Positions 63,517 to 64,000 of a stretch of DNA of 64,000 nt are shown here, piece after piece (within the stretch, counting starts at the first letter, position 1; each line of letters opens with the position of its first letter). Source of the DNA: Arcticibacterium sp964021845 (GTDB lineage Bacteria > Bacteroidota > Bacteroidia > Cytophagales > Spirosomataceae); NCBI RefSeq assembly GCF_964021845.1, contig NZ_CAXHZC010000001.1, forward strand, positions 1 to 64,000. The letters are read 5' to 3'. A program made the translations under genes and the position numbers. The notes beneath the pieces are model-generated. The model was not told where the DNA came from, searched no databases, and saw only the letters and a list, made by a program, of their open reading frames with translations.

Positions 63517-64000
63517 ATGAGCATTTCAATTAGCAATAAGGTAGCATTAGTAACCGGGGCAAATCGAGGAATAGGTAAAGCAATCACGGAATCTTTCCTT
63601 AATCATGGAGCCAGAAAAGTTTATTTGGCAGTACGTGATATTAATTCCACTAAGGCTTTAGAAGAAAAGTATGGCAACAAAGTGGTAACACTTCAGGCTG
63701 ATTTGACTAATCAGGCTTCCATCAATGCATTAGCTGAAGCCGCAAAGGACGTTGAGATTGTGGTAAATAATGCGGGAATAGCAAAAATAGCCTCACCATT
63801 AAGCGAAGATGCAGAGGACACTTTAAAGCAAGAATTGGACGTAAATATTTTCGGTTTACTCCGTGTAGCGAATGCATTCGCTGGAACTTTAGAAAGCCAC
63901 AAGGGAGCACTGGTACAGTTAAACTCTGTGGCTTCTATTAAAAACTTCCCAGATTTGTCGACCTATTCTGCTTCTAAAGCAGCAGCATATTCTTTAACAC
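63517..64000 (+). CDS. SDR family oxidoreductase, 5' part
   Basis: The frame runs from ATG 63517 off the right edge (161 codons seen). The NAD(P)-binding motif is TGANRGIG (13-20), followed by NNAG, the catalytic Ser in NSVAS and YSASK with catalytic Tyr and Lys. This is a classical short-chain dehydrogenase/reductase; the substrate cannot be inferred. It is under the same TetR-type operator as the peroxiredoxin-like gene, so it may help detoxify carbonyls (inference). Confidence 0.9.
   Translation, partial: MSISISNKVALVTGANRGIGKAITESFLNHGARKVYLAVRDINSTKALEEKYGNKVVTLQADLTNQASINALAEAAKDVEIVVNNAGIAKIASPLSEDAEDTLKQELDVNIFGLLRVANAFAGTLESHKGALVQLNSVASIKNFPDLSTYSASKAAAYSLT

Noticed and set aside
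1..64000. Sigma-54 (-24/-12) promoters, since rpoN is present
   Set aside because: I found no TGGCAC-N5-TTGCA match in an intergenic position; near-matches lay in coding sequence.

Overview
The window looks like the chromosome of a Bacteroidota member, most likely an aerobic Cytophagales-type bacterium (inferred). Supporting features are the low GC content, a SusC/SusD pair, long secreted repeat proteins (DUF11, ELWxxDGT and VCBS/ASPIC-UnbV types), a rimP-nusA-infB operon, Bacteroidota-type TAnnTTTG -7 boxes, and many signal peptides and lipoproteins. I saw no tRNA, rRNA, CRISPR array, insertion sequence or prophage.

Layout. 1-9.5 kb: the 3' end of a large surface repeat protein, a NrtR-like regulator, an orphan ABC ATPase, hpt, a TPR protein, an Lrp regulator, and a minus-strand operon (O-methyltransferase, LysM lytic transglycosylase, DUF3109, alkyltransferase-like). 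9.5-14.4 kb: rimP-nusA-infB with a hairpin-bearing leader and a terminator. 14.4-26 kb: membrane phosphatase-like protein, nadE, ridA, esterases, a UPF0126 channel, a sugar isomerase-like lipoprotein, a Pr6Pr membrane protein, a gluconate permease and a MarR regulator. 26-33.4 kb: outer-membrane barrel, M1 peptidase, an operon with hemC, cyclophilin and a RmlD-like reductase, then rpoN. 33.6-36.8 kb: ccmB-ccmC-ccmD-ccmE-menF, with a cysteine-type CcmE.

37-54 kb is a galactoside-utilisation locus: a DUF1080 lipoprotein, SusC, SusD, a VCBS lipoprotein, a small membrane protein, a LacI regulator, galactokinase, a secreted GH2 beta-galactosidase and a glycerol-3-phosphate dehydrogenase. In outline, SusCD would import galactosides, the periplasmic GH2 enzyme would release galactose, and GalK would phosphorylate it. 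The LacI promoter carries two matching operators. Between lacI and galK lies a promoter-hairpin-terminator region that may be a small RNA or attenuator.

54-64 kb: feoAB behind an iron-box-like inverted repeat, an ion channel, DUF2200, two secreted proteins (one followed by what looks like a decayed T9SS sorting domain), and a TetR regulator followed by a peroxiredoxin-like gene and an SDR oxidoreductase that runs off the window. The same CTAAGC-N4-GCTTAG operator (one arm mismatch at tetR) precedes all three genes, so this end looks like a small autoregulated redox or electrophile-response regulon.
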